From NCBI GenBank assembly GCA_016787065.1, contig JAEUVD010000053.1, positions 25,765-89,764 of the forward strand: DNA of 64,000 bases. Direction: 5' to 3'. The notes below the pieces were generated by a model that saw only the letters and a list, made by a program, of their open reading frames with translations, was not told where the DNA came from and did not search any database. This DNA is from Chitinophagaceae bacterium (GTDB lineage: Bacteria; Bacteroidota; Bacteroidia; Chitinophagales; Chitinophagaceae). The translations under genes were made by a program, and so were the position numbers. Positions 33,097 to 42,389 of this stretch are shown here, one piece after another; positions within the stretch are counted from its first letter, which is position 1; the number at the start of each line of letters is the position of its first letter.

Positions 33097-35016
33097 ATGA
33101 AACAATTTTTTACGCTGCTGATCATATCCATTTTTGCTTTATTTGGTACAAGCGCAGCCGATGATGAAATAGACTCCCTGAAGAAATTACTTAGCAAAAA
33201 AATAGCTGACACTTTGTTAGCTGAAACAAATATTCAACTTGCTGTGCAATATTGGGACATCAATCCGGATAGCGCCATTTTATTTTCGAGGGAAGCGCTT
33301 CGTGTGGCAGAACGTTCTCAAGACAAAACAAAAATAGCATCGGCATTAAAAACATTAGGAGTTAGTTACGATTATCAAGGCAATATGGATTCATGTTTGA
33401 AATATTTGCATGCCGGCTTATATGCCTATCAACGATTGAACAAACTAGATAAAGTGTCTCATGTTTATAATGATTTAGCTGCTGCTTGGTTAACCCGCGG
33501 AAATTATGAATTGTCGTTACGAAATCATTTCAAAGCACTAGCGTTAAGAAAACAATTTGGCAATGAACGCTATGTTTCCATGTCATATAATAATATTGGA
33601 TTAATTTATCGATCGAAAAAAGAATACAATAAAGCCATTTGGTTTTACAAACTTTCCCTTGAGTTGAAAGAAAAACTTAAAGATCAACAAGGCCTTCTGA
33701 ACACCTATATTAATTTAGGTAGCGTGTATTATAGTAAAGGCACCTTTGATAGCGCTTCTTACTTTGCATCGAAGGCATTAAAATTGGCGGAGCATTTAAA
33801 TAAGCGGAATGACGTATTAGCTGCTAGAGGAAACCTTGCCGTAGCCCTTACCGGTTTAAAGAAATACAATGAAGCGTTGCAACTGTTGGCAGGCACAGAA
33901 GAAGAAGTTGCAGCCGGCGCCGACCCTAAAATTCTAGTTACCTTATGTGAAACGTATGGCACTCTATATAAAGAAATCGGCAAGCCCGATTTGGCTTTAC
34001 ACTATTTATTGAAAGGTTTAGCATTCTCTGAAAAAATTGATCGAATGGAATCCAAAGAACTTTTCAGTAGAAAACTTAGTGAACTCTACGCATTTCAAGG
34101 CAATTATTCGAAGAGTTATGATTATGCTAAACTTAGCAGAGCATGGAATGATAGTTTATTTAATGAAGAAAATATTCGTCAGGCTAATGAGCTATCAGCA
34201 GTTTTTGAAAGTAATGAAAAAGAAAAACAAATTGATCAACTTAGTTTAGAGAAAGAGGTTACGGAAAGTAAAATGAAATGGTTAATTGTTATTGCCATTC
34301 TTCTTTTAACCATTCTTATTATTACTTGGAAAGCATTTTCTATAAATCGAAATAAAAATAACTTACTTCAAGTACAAAATGAAACTATTCATAAAACATT
34401 AAAGGAAAAAGAATTTCTCATGAAAGAGATCCATCACCGAGTTAAGAATAATCTGCAATTGGTATCAAGTTTACTGAGCCTCCAATCGAATTATATCCAT
34501 GATGATCATGCGTTAGAAGCTGTTACCGATAGCAGAAATAGAGTGCAAAGTATGAGTTTAATTCACCAGAGTTTATATACCGAACATAATATGGCGAGTT
34601 TAGACGTTAAAGAATACATACAAAAACTCACAGAAAATTTGTTCCATTCTTACAATCTTCATACAGATAATATTCGTTTAGAAACAGAAATTGAAGATGT
34701 ACGTTTGGATGTTGATACGATTGTACCGGTAGGACTCATCGTGAATGAACTTATAACCAATAGTATTAAATACGCTTTTCCAAATCATCAGAGAGGATGT
34801 ATCCGTGTAATTTTTAAACAATTTGAATCGAATCAAATTCAATTATCGGTGTATGACAATGGTATAGGAATGCAAAGCGCGGATAAAAAAGATCATTCAT
34901 TTGGTTATAAAATGATAGAAGCTTTTCTAGCTAAGTTGGAAGGAACGATGCATCAATTTCATGAAGATGGAACTAAAGTTGATATCTATTTTCCTTACCA
35001 AAATAAAATTCACTAG
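33097..35016 (+). CDS. TPR-containing sensor histidine kinase
   Basis: A 639-residue membrane sensor kinase. Signal peptide (KQFFTLLIISIFALFGTSAA), a periplasmic series of about seven TPR units (about 30-330; for example SVSYNNIGLIYRSKKEYNKA-like helices), a coiled segment, one transmembrane helix (MKWLIVIAILLLTILIITW, about 386-404) and a HisKA_2 phosphoacceptor (FLMKEIHHRVKNNLQLVSSL, His about 445). The HATPase domain has VGLIVNELITNSIKYAF (N box) and DNGIGM (G1). The ATG at 33097 is preferred over the TTG at 33085. It starts three bases before the cognate regulator (stop 35016, next ATG 35020). The regulator and kinase form one operon preceded by a palindrome. Confidence 0.9.
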   Translation: MKQFFTLLIISIFALFGTSAADDEIDSLKKLLSKKIADTLLAETNIQLAVQYWDINPDSAILFSREALRVAERSQDKTKIASALKTLGVSYDYQGNMDSCLKYLHAGLYAYQRLNKLDKVSHVYNDLAAAWLTRGNYELSLRNHFKALALRKQFGNERYVSMSYNNIGLIYRSKKEYNKAIWFYKLSLELKEKLKDQQGLLNTYINLGSVYYSKGTFDSASYFASKALKLAEHLNKRNDVLAARGNLAVALTGLKKYNEALQLLAGTEEEVAAGADPKILVTLCETYGTLYKEIGKPDLALHYLLKGLAFSEKIDRMESKELFSRKLSELYAFQGNYSKSYDYAKLSRAWNDSLFNEENIRQANELSAVFESNEKEKQIDQLSLEKEVTESKMKWLIVIAILLLTILIITWKAFSINRNKNNLLQVQNETIHKTLKEKEFLMKEIHHRVKNNLQLVSSLLSLQSNYIHDDHALEAVTDSRNRVQSMSLIHQSLYTEHNMASLDVKEYIQKLTENLFHSYNLHTDNIRLETEIEDVRLDVDTIVPVGLIVNELITNSIKYAFPNHQRGCIRVIFKQFESNQIQLSVYDNGIGMQSADKKDHSFGYKMIEAFLAKLEGTMHQFHEDGTKVDIYFPYQNKIH

Positions 35017-35019
35017 TTA

Positions 35020-35634
35020 ATGAAGGTATTAATCATAGAAGACGAACCGCTGGTAGCCGAAGATATTGCCCAAACGCTGTTGCGAAATGGATATGAAATA
35101 GAAGGTGTTTGTTATAAAAAAGAAACAGCCCTCAAAGCACTTGAATCGTGTAAGCCGGAAATGGTTTTACTGGATATTAATTTAAATAATACCATGAGTG
35201 GCATCGATATAGCCGGCATCTTACAACAACAAGGTTTAATTCCTTTTGTATTTATTACTTCATACTCCGATAAACAAACGCTAGAACAGGCCATCCGAAC
35301 CGAACCTTCGGGTTACATCGTTAAACCTTTTACACAAGCCGGAATAATTAGTACGATAGAGCTTGCCTTTTACAATTTTCGACAACGTAATAAACAAGAT
35401 TACCCTGAACTTTCTCTTCAAAAAATAAATCAACAATTGTTAAGTCCGGTTTCTGAACGTGAATTTGATTTATTACTGCTGATCTATGATGGTAAAACAA
35501 ACAAAGATATTTGTGATTCGTTATTCATTTCGATGAATACCGTTAAGAAACATATCAATCACATCTATCTTAAACTTGATACGAACTCACGAAGCACTAC
35601 GTTAAAACGACTTCGTGAACTTATGATTAGCTAA
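35020..35634 (+). CDS. LuxR-type response regulator
   Basis: A 204-residue response regulator. The receiver domain (1-120) has the acidic pair EDEP (residues 7-10), the phosphoacceptor in MVLLDINLN (Asp 52), FITSYSD and the KPF motif (Lys about 103). The C-terminal LuxR/GerE helix-turn-helix (about 145-200) is SPVSEREFDLLLLIYDGKTN, then KDICDSLFISMNTVKKHINH and IYLKLDTNSRS. It follows the TPR kinase by 3 nt and is its likely partner. Two palindromes of one type, before its own operon and before the adhesin gene downstream, are plausible targets (inference). Confidence 0.92.
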   Translation: MKVLIIEDEPLVAEDIAQTLLRNGYEIEGVCYKKETALKALESCKPEMVLLDINLNNTMSGIDIAGILQQQGLIPFVFITSYSDKQTLEQAIRTEPSGYIVKPFTQAGIISTIELAFYNFRQRNKQDYPELSLQKINQQLLSPVSEREFDLLLLIYDGKTNKDICDSLFISMNTVKKHINHIYLKLDTNSRSTTLKRLRELMIS

Positions 35635-35670
35635 AAATAAAAAGGCCATCTTGGTATTCACGATGACCTT
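35634..35670 (-). terminator. Terminator between the regulator and adhesin genes
   Basis: AAGGCCATC / GATGACCTT (one mismatch) with an 11-nt loop and a T-rich run on the minus strand, 19 nt beyond the adhesin stop codon at 35689. It serves the minus-strand adhesin gene. Confidence 0.6.
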
Positions 35671-35688
35671 GTATAGTTGGTTGAATGA

Positions 35689-38600
35689 TTAGCGAATTTG
35701 CAGCCAATTTGTTCCATCCGAAATAAGTTCGATACTTGAATTCGACGGCATACTACTCCCAATTAATCCGGATAAGGTAGTAAAGTTTGAAATAGTTTTT
35801 GCGCTATTGGTTCTATTTACAATGGTATATTGTCGGTTTACACAATCAGAAGCATTCGGTAGCACTACAGAAGAAGCACTATTAGTTAAGTACCAAATGG
35901 ATGCTGTATTATCTAACGATATCGCTCCATTCGATGAACTCTTATTTAGGGTGAATGCCACTGCGCCATTTACGGTTAACATGCTCGTAGGTGTGCTGGT
36001 ATTGATACCTGTTTGTGCATCGTAACGCACTACGAAAGCGTTTTTCCGATTTGTGTTTGTGATGCCATTTCCTATCATGAATAAAGGTGTTTCATTGGTT
36101 AAAGAGCCAAAAGTAGTTTGAGGAGCAATAATGGTATCATTGAAAATACCTATAGCCAAACCATCACTGGAATTATTTATAGTATAGGCCCCGATGGAGG
36201 CTGATCGATACCCATTTGCTTTCGCATAATAGCCTAAAGCGGTAGATCCTAGATGGTAAGCCTCAGAGCGATAGCCAATAGCTGTACAACCACTACCAAC
36301 CGATTTACTATATGCACCTGCAGTAAAAGAAGAACCCCAACTATAACAACTATCACCCAGTGCAACACCAGAACCAATTGCAGTGCACTGATGTCCGATT
36401 GCAACAGGTGCTTTGTCTTGGATGAATGCAATATCTGTTGAACAATGATCACCTAAGGCTATCGCACTACTTCCTTTTGCTATTGAACCATAACCTGCGG
36501 CCATACTATTCTCGCCTATGGCTTCCGTTGATTTTCCCAAGGCAATGGATGCCTCACCACTTGCCTTAACATTAAAGCCTAAACCATGACTGTAAAAACC
36601 AATACTATCTGTTCCTTCGGATGTGTTAGGTAAAAAGGAATTTGTACCACTGCGCAACGCGCCACGTCGAGGACTAAAAAAGAAATTACTCTTAAAATCT
36701 TCCACAGGAATATCAACACCTTGACCTTCGATTCCACTCACATTAAAACCATCTTCGCCCTGAATTTCAACTGTACCATTCGTAGCATTTATAATACGAC
36801 CATTTCCGGCACCATTACCATCGTAGGCGTTATTCAATGTATAATTTGAAGCAGTTAGCGGTTGCCAGCTAGCTACACCACTGTTGTCGGAAACGAGTAT
36901 TTTACCGTTCCCGGGATTACCGCCACGAATTCGAATCGAACCGTTGATATCTAAACGTTCCGTAGGGCTCGTTGTATTGATGCCAACATTTGTTCCATTA
37001 TCGATTATTTGAGACGTTTCACCCGCGTTGGTTCCATTGAATCGTACTAAATACATATTGGTTCCATTAAGCGAATAAGCAGGGTTTTGCCAAGTAGCCA
37101 AACCACTTCCATCGGATGTAAGCACTTTTCCGGATGCCGGCGAACCGCCGCTAATTTTAACCTGACCATTAACCTCCAGTTGCGTTGCCGGCGTAGATGT
37201 ACCGATACCCACATTGCCATTTCCATCAATCGTCATGCGTGTTGTATTTGAAGTTCCAAAATCAAGCGACGCATTTTCTTTATTTAAAATAGAAGCCTGA
37301 TTCGAGGTTGTATAAATTACGAGTCCATCTGTTATGGCAGAACCGGTTGTAGTATTCGTTAAACGAAAATCAGAAAGGGCAGCACTGTTCTGATGCACAT
37401 GTAGTTTAGAAACCGGCGTGGCAATTGTTCCCATTCCTATGGAAGTTCCATTATCGGAAATTTGAGAATTTATACCGGATGTTGTTGTACCAAATTTTAT
37501 GAGTGAATGCACTGTTCCGTTAATATTTGCCGAACCTTGAATACCCTGAGGGCCGGTTGCTCCTTGAGGACCTATTGGGCCTTGAGGGCCGGTAGCCCCA
37601 TCATTGCCCGCAATACCTTGTGGACCTTGTAGGCCCTGCAAACCTTGAATTCCTTGAGGACCTGCAGGACCTTGAGGACCTGGAACCGGATCGGTCCAGG
37701 TAGCTAAACCATTTCCATCAGAGGTCAAATAACGACCATTCGCCGGATTACCGCCACTGATTTTTATTTGACCGTTTACATCCAAATTGGTAGTCGGGGT
37801 ACTCGTGTTAATACCAATCCGATTATCGTTTCGAACAACAAAGGCATTATGCCGGTTGGTTGTACTGGTTCCATTCCCAACAATAAACAAGGGTGTATTA
37901 GCATTCTTTGTAGACTCTATTGCAACAATACTATCATTAAATGCACCGACAACCATACTCGCATAACCATTCCCTACGGTATACTCTCCAAAGGCTTGTG
38001 CATACGGTGCATTACTAACACTTCCACCACCACCTGCGATTGATGCTACACCATTTGCTTGTGTTCCGACTCCGGTACTCAAGGCGTAGCCACCATTTGC
38101 TATAGTGGCCATGCCTTGCGCTTGCGAGTAAACACCAAGAGCTTGTGTATTAAAACCAAAGGCTGTAGCATAATTACCCGTTGCAGCACTACCATTTCCA
38201 AACGCTGTGGAATAACTTCCGGAAGCATTTGTATTCTGACCAAAAGCAAAAGATGCAGTACCCGAGGCTTCCGTGGCATTACCTGCCGCAAAGCTATAGT
38301 TACCTAAATTCGGATTATTCCAACTTGTTGTTGAAGCGTAACCCGCCCTGAAAGCAGCTTTTTTAGGATTGAAGAAGAGGCGTGCGCCACTGCCCATGAG
38401 ATCAACGGAATCTCCAGTTCCAAAAGAACCTATTACTTGAAAGCCATCTTCACCTTGTATTTTTACAGCCCCTGAATCAGCCTGGATACTTCTACCCATG
38501 CCCTTACCCCCAAAATCATAGGCACTATCCAACGTGGTACTTCCACTATTGCCTGATTGTAAAGCATACATAGCATAGGGTACACTGAGCAGTTGCGATG

Positions 38601-38955
38601 ATCCCATATTTACATAATTATTTCCTGTGTTACTCACATCGAGTTCTACCCCAAGATACTTGTTGCCATTCGCCCAAGCAATAGATGCAAAATTTCCTTG
38701 AACCACATTTCCTAATCCAATATTTAAATTCACTAAACCATTACTATTGGTTGAAACTGCATGTACCTCTTGATACAGTAATGTTCCGTTTACACTGTTA
38801 TTATTAATTCGAATTCGAAGCAATACAGGCTGATTTTGAACTAAGGCTCCATTATTGTTTCGAACAATGGCTTGATAGGAAAATGATGATGGAGATTGCG
38901 CGAGCCCGGTTAAACTGAGCAACATAACAAGTAACAAAATTTGAAGTTGTTTCAT
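35689..38955 (-). CDS. Collagen-like / YadA-head adhesin
   Basis: A 1088-residue exported surface protein. Signal peptide (KQLQILLLVMLLSLTGLAQ), then a beta domain, two YadA/Hep_Hag-type head blocks and a collagen-like stretch. Head 1 (about 200-330) has degenerate 14-residue units such as YSTAFGNGSAATGNYATAFG; the collagen part (about 425-475) is about sixteen GPQ/GIQ-type triplets (GPQGPAGPQGIQGLQGLQGP); head 2 is about 785-905. Each head is preceded by a similar block (VKIQGEDGFQVIG / VEIQGEDGFNVSG), showing an internal duplication. The end lacks the T9SS PxP-type domain, so export and anchoring are unclear. It probably forms trimers. A palindrome shared with the adjacent kinase operon precedes its promoter. 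Confidence 0.82.
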   Translation of the reverse strand: MKQLQILLLVMLLSLTGLAQSPSSFSYQAIVRNNNGALVQNQPVLLRIRINNNSVNGTLLYQEVHAVSTNSNGLVNLNIGLGNVVQGNFASIAWANGNKYLGVELDVSNTGNNYVNMGSSQLLSVPYAMYALQSGNSGSTTLDSAYDFGGKGMGRSIQADSGAVKIQGEDGFQVIGSFGTGDSVDLMGSGARLFFNPKKAAFRAGYASTTSWNNPNLGNYSFAAGNATEASGTASFAFGQNTNASGSYSTAFGNGSAATGNYATAFGFNTQALGVYSQAQGMATIANGGYALSTGVGTQANGVASIAGGGGSVSNAPYAQAFGEYTVGNGYASMVVGAFNDSIVAIESTKNANTPLFIVGNGTSTTNRHNAFVVRNDNRIGINTSTPTTNLDVNGQIKISGGNPANGRYLTSDGNGLATWTDPVPGPQGPAGPQGIQGLQGLQGPQGIAGNDGATGPQGPIGPQGATGPQGIQGSANINGTVHSLIKFGTTTSGINSQISDNGTSIGMGTIATPVSKLHVHQNSAALSDFRLTNTTTGSAITDGLVIYTTSNQASILNKENASLDFGTSNTTRMTIDGNGNVGIGTSTPATQLEVNGQVKISGGSPASGKVLTSDGSGLATWQNPAYSLNGTNMYLVRFNGTNAGETSQIIDNGTNVGINTTSPTERLDINGSIRIRGGNPGNGKILVSDNSGVASWQPLTASNYTLNNAYDGNGAGNGRIINATNGTVEIQGEDGFNVSGIEGQGVDIPVEDFKSNFFFSPRRGALRSGTNSFLPNTSEGTDSIGFYSHGLGFNVKASGEASIALGKSTEAIGENSMAAGYGSIAKGSSAIALGDHCSTDIAFIQDKAPVAIGHQCTAIGSGVALGDSCYSWGSSFTAGAYSKSVGSGCTAIGYRSEAYHLGSTALGYYAKANGYRSASIGAYTINNSSDGLAIGIFNDTIIAPQTTFGSLTNETPLFMIGNGITNTNRKNAFVVRYDAQTGINTSTPTSMLTVNGAVAFTLNKSSSNGAISLDNTASIWYLTNSASSVVLPNASDCVNRQYTIVNRTNSAKTISNFTTLSGLIGSSMPSNSSIELISDGTNWLQIR

Positions 38956-38974
38956 GGTGGTATGATTGAAAAGC

Positions 38975-39020
38975 CAAAATTATTCGCTGTGTTAGTTATG
39001 GCTATCACCCCAATGGGTGA
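38975..39020 (-). promoter_or_regulatory. Palindromic operator plus -7 box before the adhesin gene
   Basis: On the minus strand the 16-bp palindrome at 39020-39005 (on plus TCACCCCAATGGGTGA) is followed by exactly 22 nt and TAATTTTG (38982-38975), a match to TAnnTTTG, 19 nt before the ATG at 38955. No -33 TTG is present. The palindrome is centred about 44 nt upstream of the predicted start of transcription, the usual place for an activator. Confidence 0.65.
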
Positions 39021-39155
39021 AAAAACACTAACAAACCACCAGGCAGATACGAATTGTTGTTCCAGTTAATTTCTTGCTCTACCTTCCAATTCAGAATACT
39101 AACATAGGTTATCAAAACACCAAGCAGCGGTTTTTAAGTTCGTAAAAAAATAACT

Positions 39156-40217
39156 ATGAAATTTCAAACAACACAACCCACTGTTTTCTTTACCGGATTG
39201 AAACAGGAAATTAATGCCTATTTCACGCATAAGAAGATTTCTAAATTTGGAAACAACTCTGTTTGGATAAAGGCTTTTCTTGTGGTAAGTGCCTACGTTG
39301 GTGCCTATTTATTTCTCCTCTTCGGAAACCCCAAGTATCAATTAATCCCCTATCTAATCATGGGTATATCGGGAGTACTCGTTGTATTCAACATTGTACA
39401 TGATGCATCTCACCATGCTTTTTTCGCATCAAAAAAATGGAATAATCGAATACGGTACTTAGGTGATCTCGTGGGAATCAATACATATATTTGGGATATA
39501 CGACATAATAAACAACATCATACGTTCACGAATATTTTAGGGGGCGATTTGATTATAGAAAACATTCCGTTGATACGGTTAAGTCCGGAACAGCCTTGGA
39601 AATGGTTTCATCGCTATCAGATGATTTACGCTCCATTTCTTTACATGTTCTATTCGCTGTTTTGGATTTTCGTTATCGATTTCAAACTGTTCTTTAAAAA
39701 GGATATCTGTAATTTGAAAAACATGCATCATACTAGGGCAGAATGGATAAAACTCTTTGCCTTTAAAATACTCTACGTTTGTTATTCCATACTGCTTCCG
39801 GCCTATTACGCCGGTTTAGGTTTGAAGTATGCTATTGGATATTTTTTACTCATGCATTTCTTCGGAGGCATACTATTATCCATTGTTGCGGTTTTAGGTC
39901 ATTTTGTAGAAGGTCCTATTTTTCCTAAAGTTGAACATAACATTATTCCAAAATCTTGGGCTGAACATGAGTTAGAAGCCACTATAGATTTTGCACCAAC
40001 ATCGTCCTGCATGCATTGGTTTACCGGCGGATTAAATACGCATACAGCACATCACTTATTTCCCGGAATTTGTCATACACATTATAAAGCAATTACACCA
40101 ATTATTATGCGTTATTGTTTGGCTCATGGTTATCCCTATCATGCAGAAAGTTTTCTGAATGCTCTTAAATCACATTTTCGCTACTTAATCAAATTATCTT
40201 TCAAACCTGTGAATTAG
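39156..40217 (+). CDS. Membrane fatty acid desaturase
   Basis: A 353-residue membrane di-iron desaturase that inserts a double bond into fatty acyl chains (front-end/linoleoyl-CoA type). Three histidine boxes are complete: HDASHH (82-87), HNKQHH (117-122) and HTAHH (about residue 300). Four helices in two pairs (about 40-80 and 205-265) match the fold. It probably adjusts membrane lipid fluidity and needs oxygen and an electron donor. There is no cytochrome b5 fusion. It stands alone; 46 nt downstream is an outer-membrane-like protein gene with its own -7 box. Confidence 0.88.
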   Translation: MKFQTTQPTVFFTGLKQEINAYFTHKKISKFGNNSVWIKAFLVVSAYVGAYLFLLFGNPKYQLIPYLIMGISGVLVVFNIVHDASHHAFFASKKWNNRIRYLGDLVGINTYIWDIRHNKQHHTFTNILGGDLIIENIPLIRLSPEQPWKWFHRYQMIYAPFLYMFYSLFWIFVIDFKLFFKKDICNLKNMHHTRAEWIKLFAFKILYVCYSILLPAYYAGLGLKYAIGYFLLMHFFGGILLSIVAVLGHFVEGPIFPKVEHNIIPKSWAEHELEATIDFAPTSSCMHWFTGGLNTHTAHHLFPGICHTHYKAITPIIMRYCLAHGYPYHAESFLNALKSHFRYLIKLSFKPVN

Positions 40218-40235
40218 AATACCTCTGAAGACCTA

Positions 40236-40243
40236 CTTTTGGC
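40236..40243 (+). promoter_or_regulatory. Bacteroidota -7 box before the 40264 gene
   Basis: TACTTTTG (TAnnTTTG), 20 nt upstream of the ATG at 40264. No clear -33 element. Confidence 0.4.
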
Positions 40244-40263
40244 ATCGAAAAAAAACCTACTCC

Positions 40264-40923
40264 ATGTATCGACTGATATGCTCTTGCTTCGTGGTCCTAT
40301 TCTCGTTCAACGTTGTTGAAGCGCAGCAAGTATTTTTCTTTGCTGGACCTTCTGTTAGTAAACTTTACAATGTGCAAATAGGTTCTAAGAATTACATTAC
40401 CGATTTTACGAATGGCTATGGTTATCATGCAGGTTATGGCATTTCAATCCTTAATGAAGATTCTATTAAAATGCTTGCTTCTGTTCGTATCGACCATAGT
40501 GCAGGTGGGTTTAATTATGTAAAAGAGTTTGAAACAGAAAGACAAACTATTAGTGGCAGTTTTGGCAAAACAACATTGGGTATTTGTGCCGGTGCTGAAC
40601 CATTCAAGATAATGGGTCTGTTTGAAACATCCGCTGAGCTTCAATGTAATGTTCGATTGCAAACCACCGTTTCTGGCTATGATGTTAAACACAACGACAC
40701 ACTTATACTTTCCGAAGTAATTCTTCAAAAAGAAAATACCCGAAAATTTATGAGCTTCGGATTAGCATTTAGTATTGCCTACCCTATTCACAAAAAAAAT
40801 AATCGTGAACTATTGCTTTACTATCGATTATACACCGGACTCACGAATGAATTAAAGCAAGTTGGAACCAGTATGAAACTTGCACAAGGCTCCTTAGGAT
40901 TGATGTATAGGTTTGAAAAATAA
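40264..40923 (+). CDS. Predicted outer-membrane beta-barrel protein
   Basis: A 219-residue exported protein with a signal peptide (YRLICSCFVVLFSFNVVEAQ) and alternating hydrophobic strands ending in an aromatic residue (GSLGLMYRFEK, final residues F-E-K), as in small outer-membrane barrels of the OmpA/PorT type. I do not recognise a family. It stands alone, between the desaturase and the convergent response regulator gene. Confidence 0.65.
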   Translation: MYRLICSCFVVLFSFNVVEAQQVFFFAGPSVSKLYNVQIGSKNYITDFTNGYGYHAGYGISILNEDSIKMLASVRIDHSAGGFNYVKEFETERQTISGSFGKTTLGICAGAEPFKIMGLFETSAELQCNVRLQTTVSGYDVKHNDTLILSEVILQKENTRKFMSFGLAFSIAYPIHKKNNRELLLYYRLYTGLTNELKQVGTSMKLAQGSLGLMYRFEK

Positions 40924-40979
40924 TATGCGATCGTTTTGGATGCACCTCGAATTTAAACTCATCACACGATGATGAAACG

Positions 40980-41615
40980 CTATTTATAAAACCCGTTTCG
41001 CATTGCAAATACGGCCAAGCCCACGCGCGATTTAATATCTAATTTTAAAAACAAATCTTCACGATATCCATCAATTGTTTTAGGACTCAGGCACATCTTA
41101 TCTGCAATTTCTTTGTATGTCATTTCTGAACAGATATAGCTCAAAAGTTCCTTCTCTCTATCTGAAAACTGAATTGCATTTTTATTTGGAGAACGAAAAT
41201 CATTCATCACTAATTTCATTACTTGATCAGAATAATAATACCCCTGACTTAGCACTTGATTCAAAGCAAGTAGCAAGATATCTTCCGTAACTTGTTTTGA
41301 AATAAAACCCGATGCACCTGCTTTCATCATTTTTATGATAGAAACATCATCATCGTTCATAGATAAAGCTAACACACTAATGTTTGGATGATGTTGTTTT
41401 ACATAGGCCATTGTTTCATAACCATCCATCACGGGCATATTGATATCCAATAAAATAATTTCAGGTAGTTTATTCGTTCGTTGCAACACATCAATCAGTT
41501 CTCTTCCATGTTTAACCTGATGAGTAACTTCAAACAACTCGAGGCCTTCTATTAACTCAGCAATGGCATTCGATACCAAGGTGTGATCATCAACAATAAT
41601 TATCCGATGCTTCAT
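40980..41615 (-). CDS. NarL-type response regulator
   Basis: A 211-residue regulator with a receiver domain (RIIIVDDHTLVSNAIAELIE; phospho-Asp in EIILLDINMPVMDGYE, Asp 57; MKAGASGFISKQ with the Lys) and a LuxR-type DNA-binding domain (FSDREKELLSYICSEMTYKE, then IADKMCLSPKTIDGYREDLF). It is the last gene of a four-gene operon with lipoprotein, membrane protein and kinase genes (gap 3 nt). Its targets are unknown; the NarL class often responds to envelope or nutrient signals. Confidence 0.92.
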   Translation of the reverse strand: MKHRIIIVDDHTLVSNAIAELIEGLELFEVTHQVKHGRELIDVLQRTNKLPEIILLDINMPVMDGYETMAYVKQHHPNISVLALSMNDDDVSIIKMMKAGASGFISKQVTEDILLLALNQVLSQGYYYSDQVMKLVMNDFRSPNKNAIQFSDREKELLSYICSEMTYKEIADKMCLSPKTIDGYREDLFLKLDIKSRVGLAVFAMRNGFYK

Positions 41616-41618
41616 AGT

Positions 41619-42389
41619 TTAGTGTTTATAATTCCAATTAAAAGATAATTTGGTTCCTTGATTCGTTTCAGAAACTAACTGATAAGATGTAGCCTGGAGT
41701 AATGCTGCACGTTCTTTCATATTCCATAAACCAGAACCTGATGTGGTTTGTGTGGTGTCAAAACCAATACCATTATCTGCAAGCATAACATGGATTATCT
41801 CTTCTTCTTGAAGTACTTCAATGTGAACGGTAGTTGCCTTACTATATTTTACCGCATTCGAAATAAACTCCTGAATAATACGATAGAGGATCATAGCCTC
41901 TTGCTCTTTGATTTGTATTGATTCTTTCATGTTTATTTCAATCTTGAGTTCGCTTGCTGCTTCCACCCGCTGTTTCTCAACGTGTAGTTCATGAAGCAAT
42001 CCAAAATTGGCCACTCGCCGATTATCTAACGAGCGTGATAAACCTTTAACTTCTTGAATAACTGTTCCAATTATTTCATCTAACGCATTCGTTTTTTGAT
42101 GATCAGGGAAGGCTTTCAGCAGCGACTGGCTGTGAATTTTACTCACCATTAAAAGTTGTCCTATATTATCATGTAATTCCTTGCCAACAAATTGTAAGGT
42201 TTGATCTTGAATATCGGATTGTACTTGTTGCACCTCCGCTGCGAATGCTAGCTCACGTTGTTGTTTTTCTATGAGAAATTGTTGTTTCGTTTTGAAATAC
42301 GTGTACAATAAATAAATGATACCCGAAGTAATAATAATGAATACCACACTGGGTACTGTAATGAGTAATATTACTTCTTGTTCTCCCAT
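41619..42389 (-). CDS. Sensor histidine kinase (HisKA_3 type)
   Basis: A 256-residue histidine kinase with one N-terminal transmembrane helix (VILLITVPSVVFIIITSGIIYLLYTYF region), a coiled linker and the HisKA_3 dimerisation domain (QFVGKELHDNIGQLLMVSKI, His about residue 85). The HATPase domain follows (AMILYRIIQEFISNAVKYSK N box, LADNGIGFD, GSGLWNMKERAALL). It lacks a sensing domain of its own, which is probably supplied by the membrane protein encoded just upstream, overlapping it by 19 nt. The ATG at 42389 is used; the longer TTG start would overlap the upstream gene deeply. It partners the downstream NarL-type regulator. Confidence 0.9.
   Translation of the reverse strand: MGEQEVILLITVPSVVFIIITSGIIYLLYTYFKTKQQFLIEKQQRELAFAAEVQQVQSDIQDQTLQFVGKELHDNIGQLLMVSKIHSQSLLKAFPDHQKTNALDEIIGTVIQEVKGLSRSLDNRRVANFGLLHELHVEKQRVEAASELKIEINMKESIQIKEQEAMILYRIIQEFISNAVKYSKATTVHIEVLQEEEIIHVMLADNGIGFDTTQTTSGSGLWNMKERAALLQATSYQLVSETNQGTKLSFNWNYKH

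Noticed and set aside
37530..37680. Nucleotide repeat in the adhesin as CRISPR or satellite
   Set aside because: It is the coding DNA of Gly-x-y triplets.
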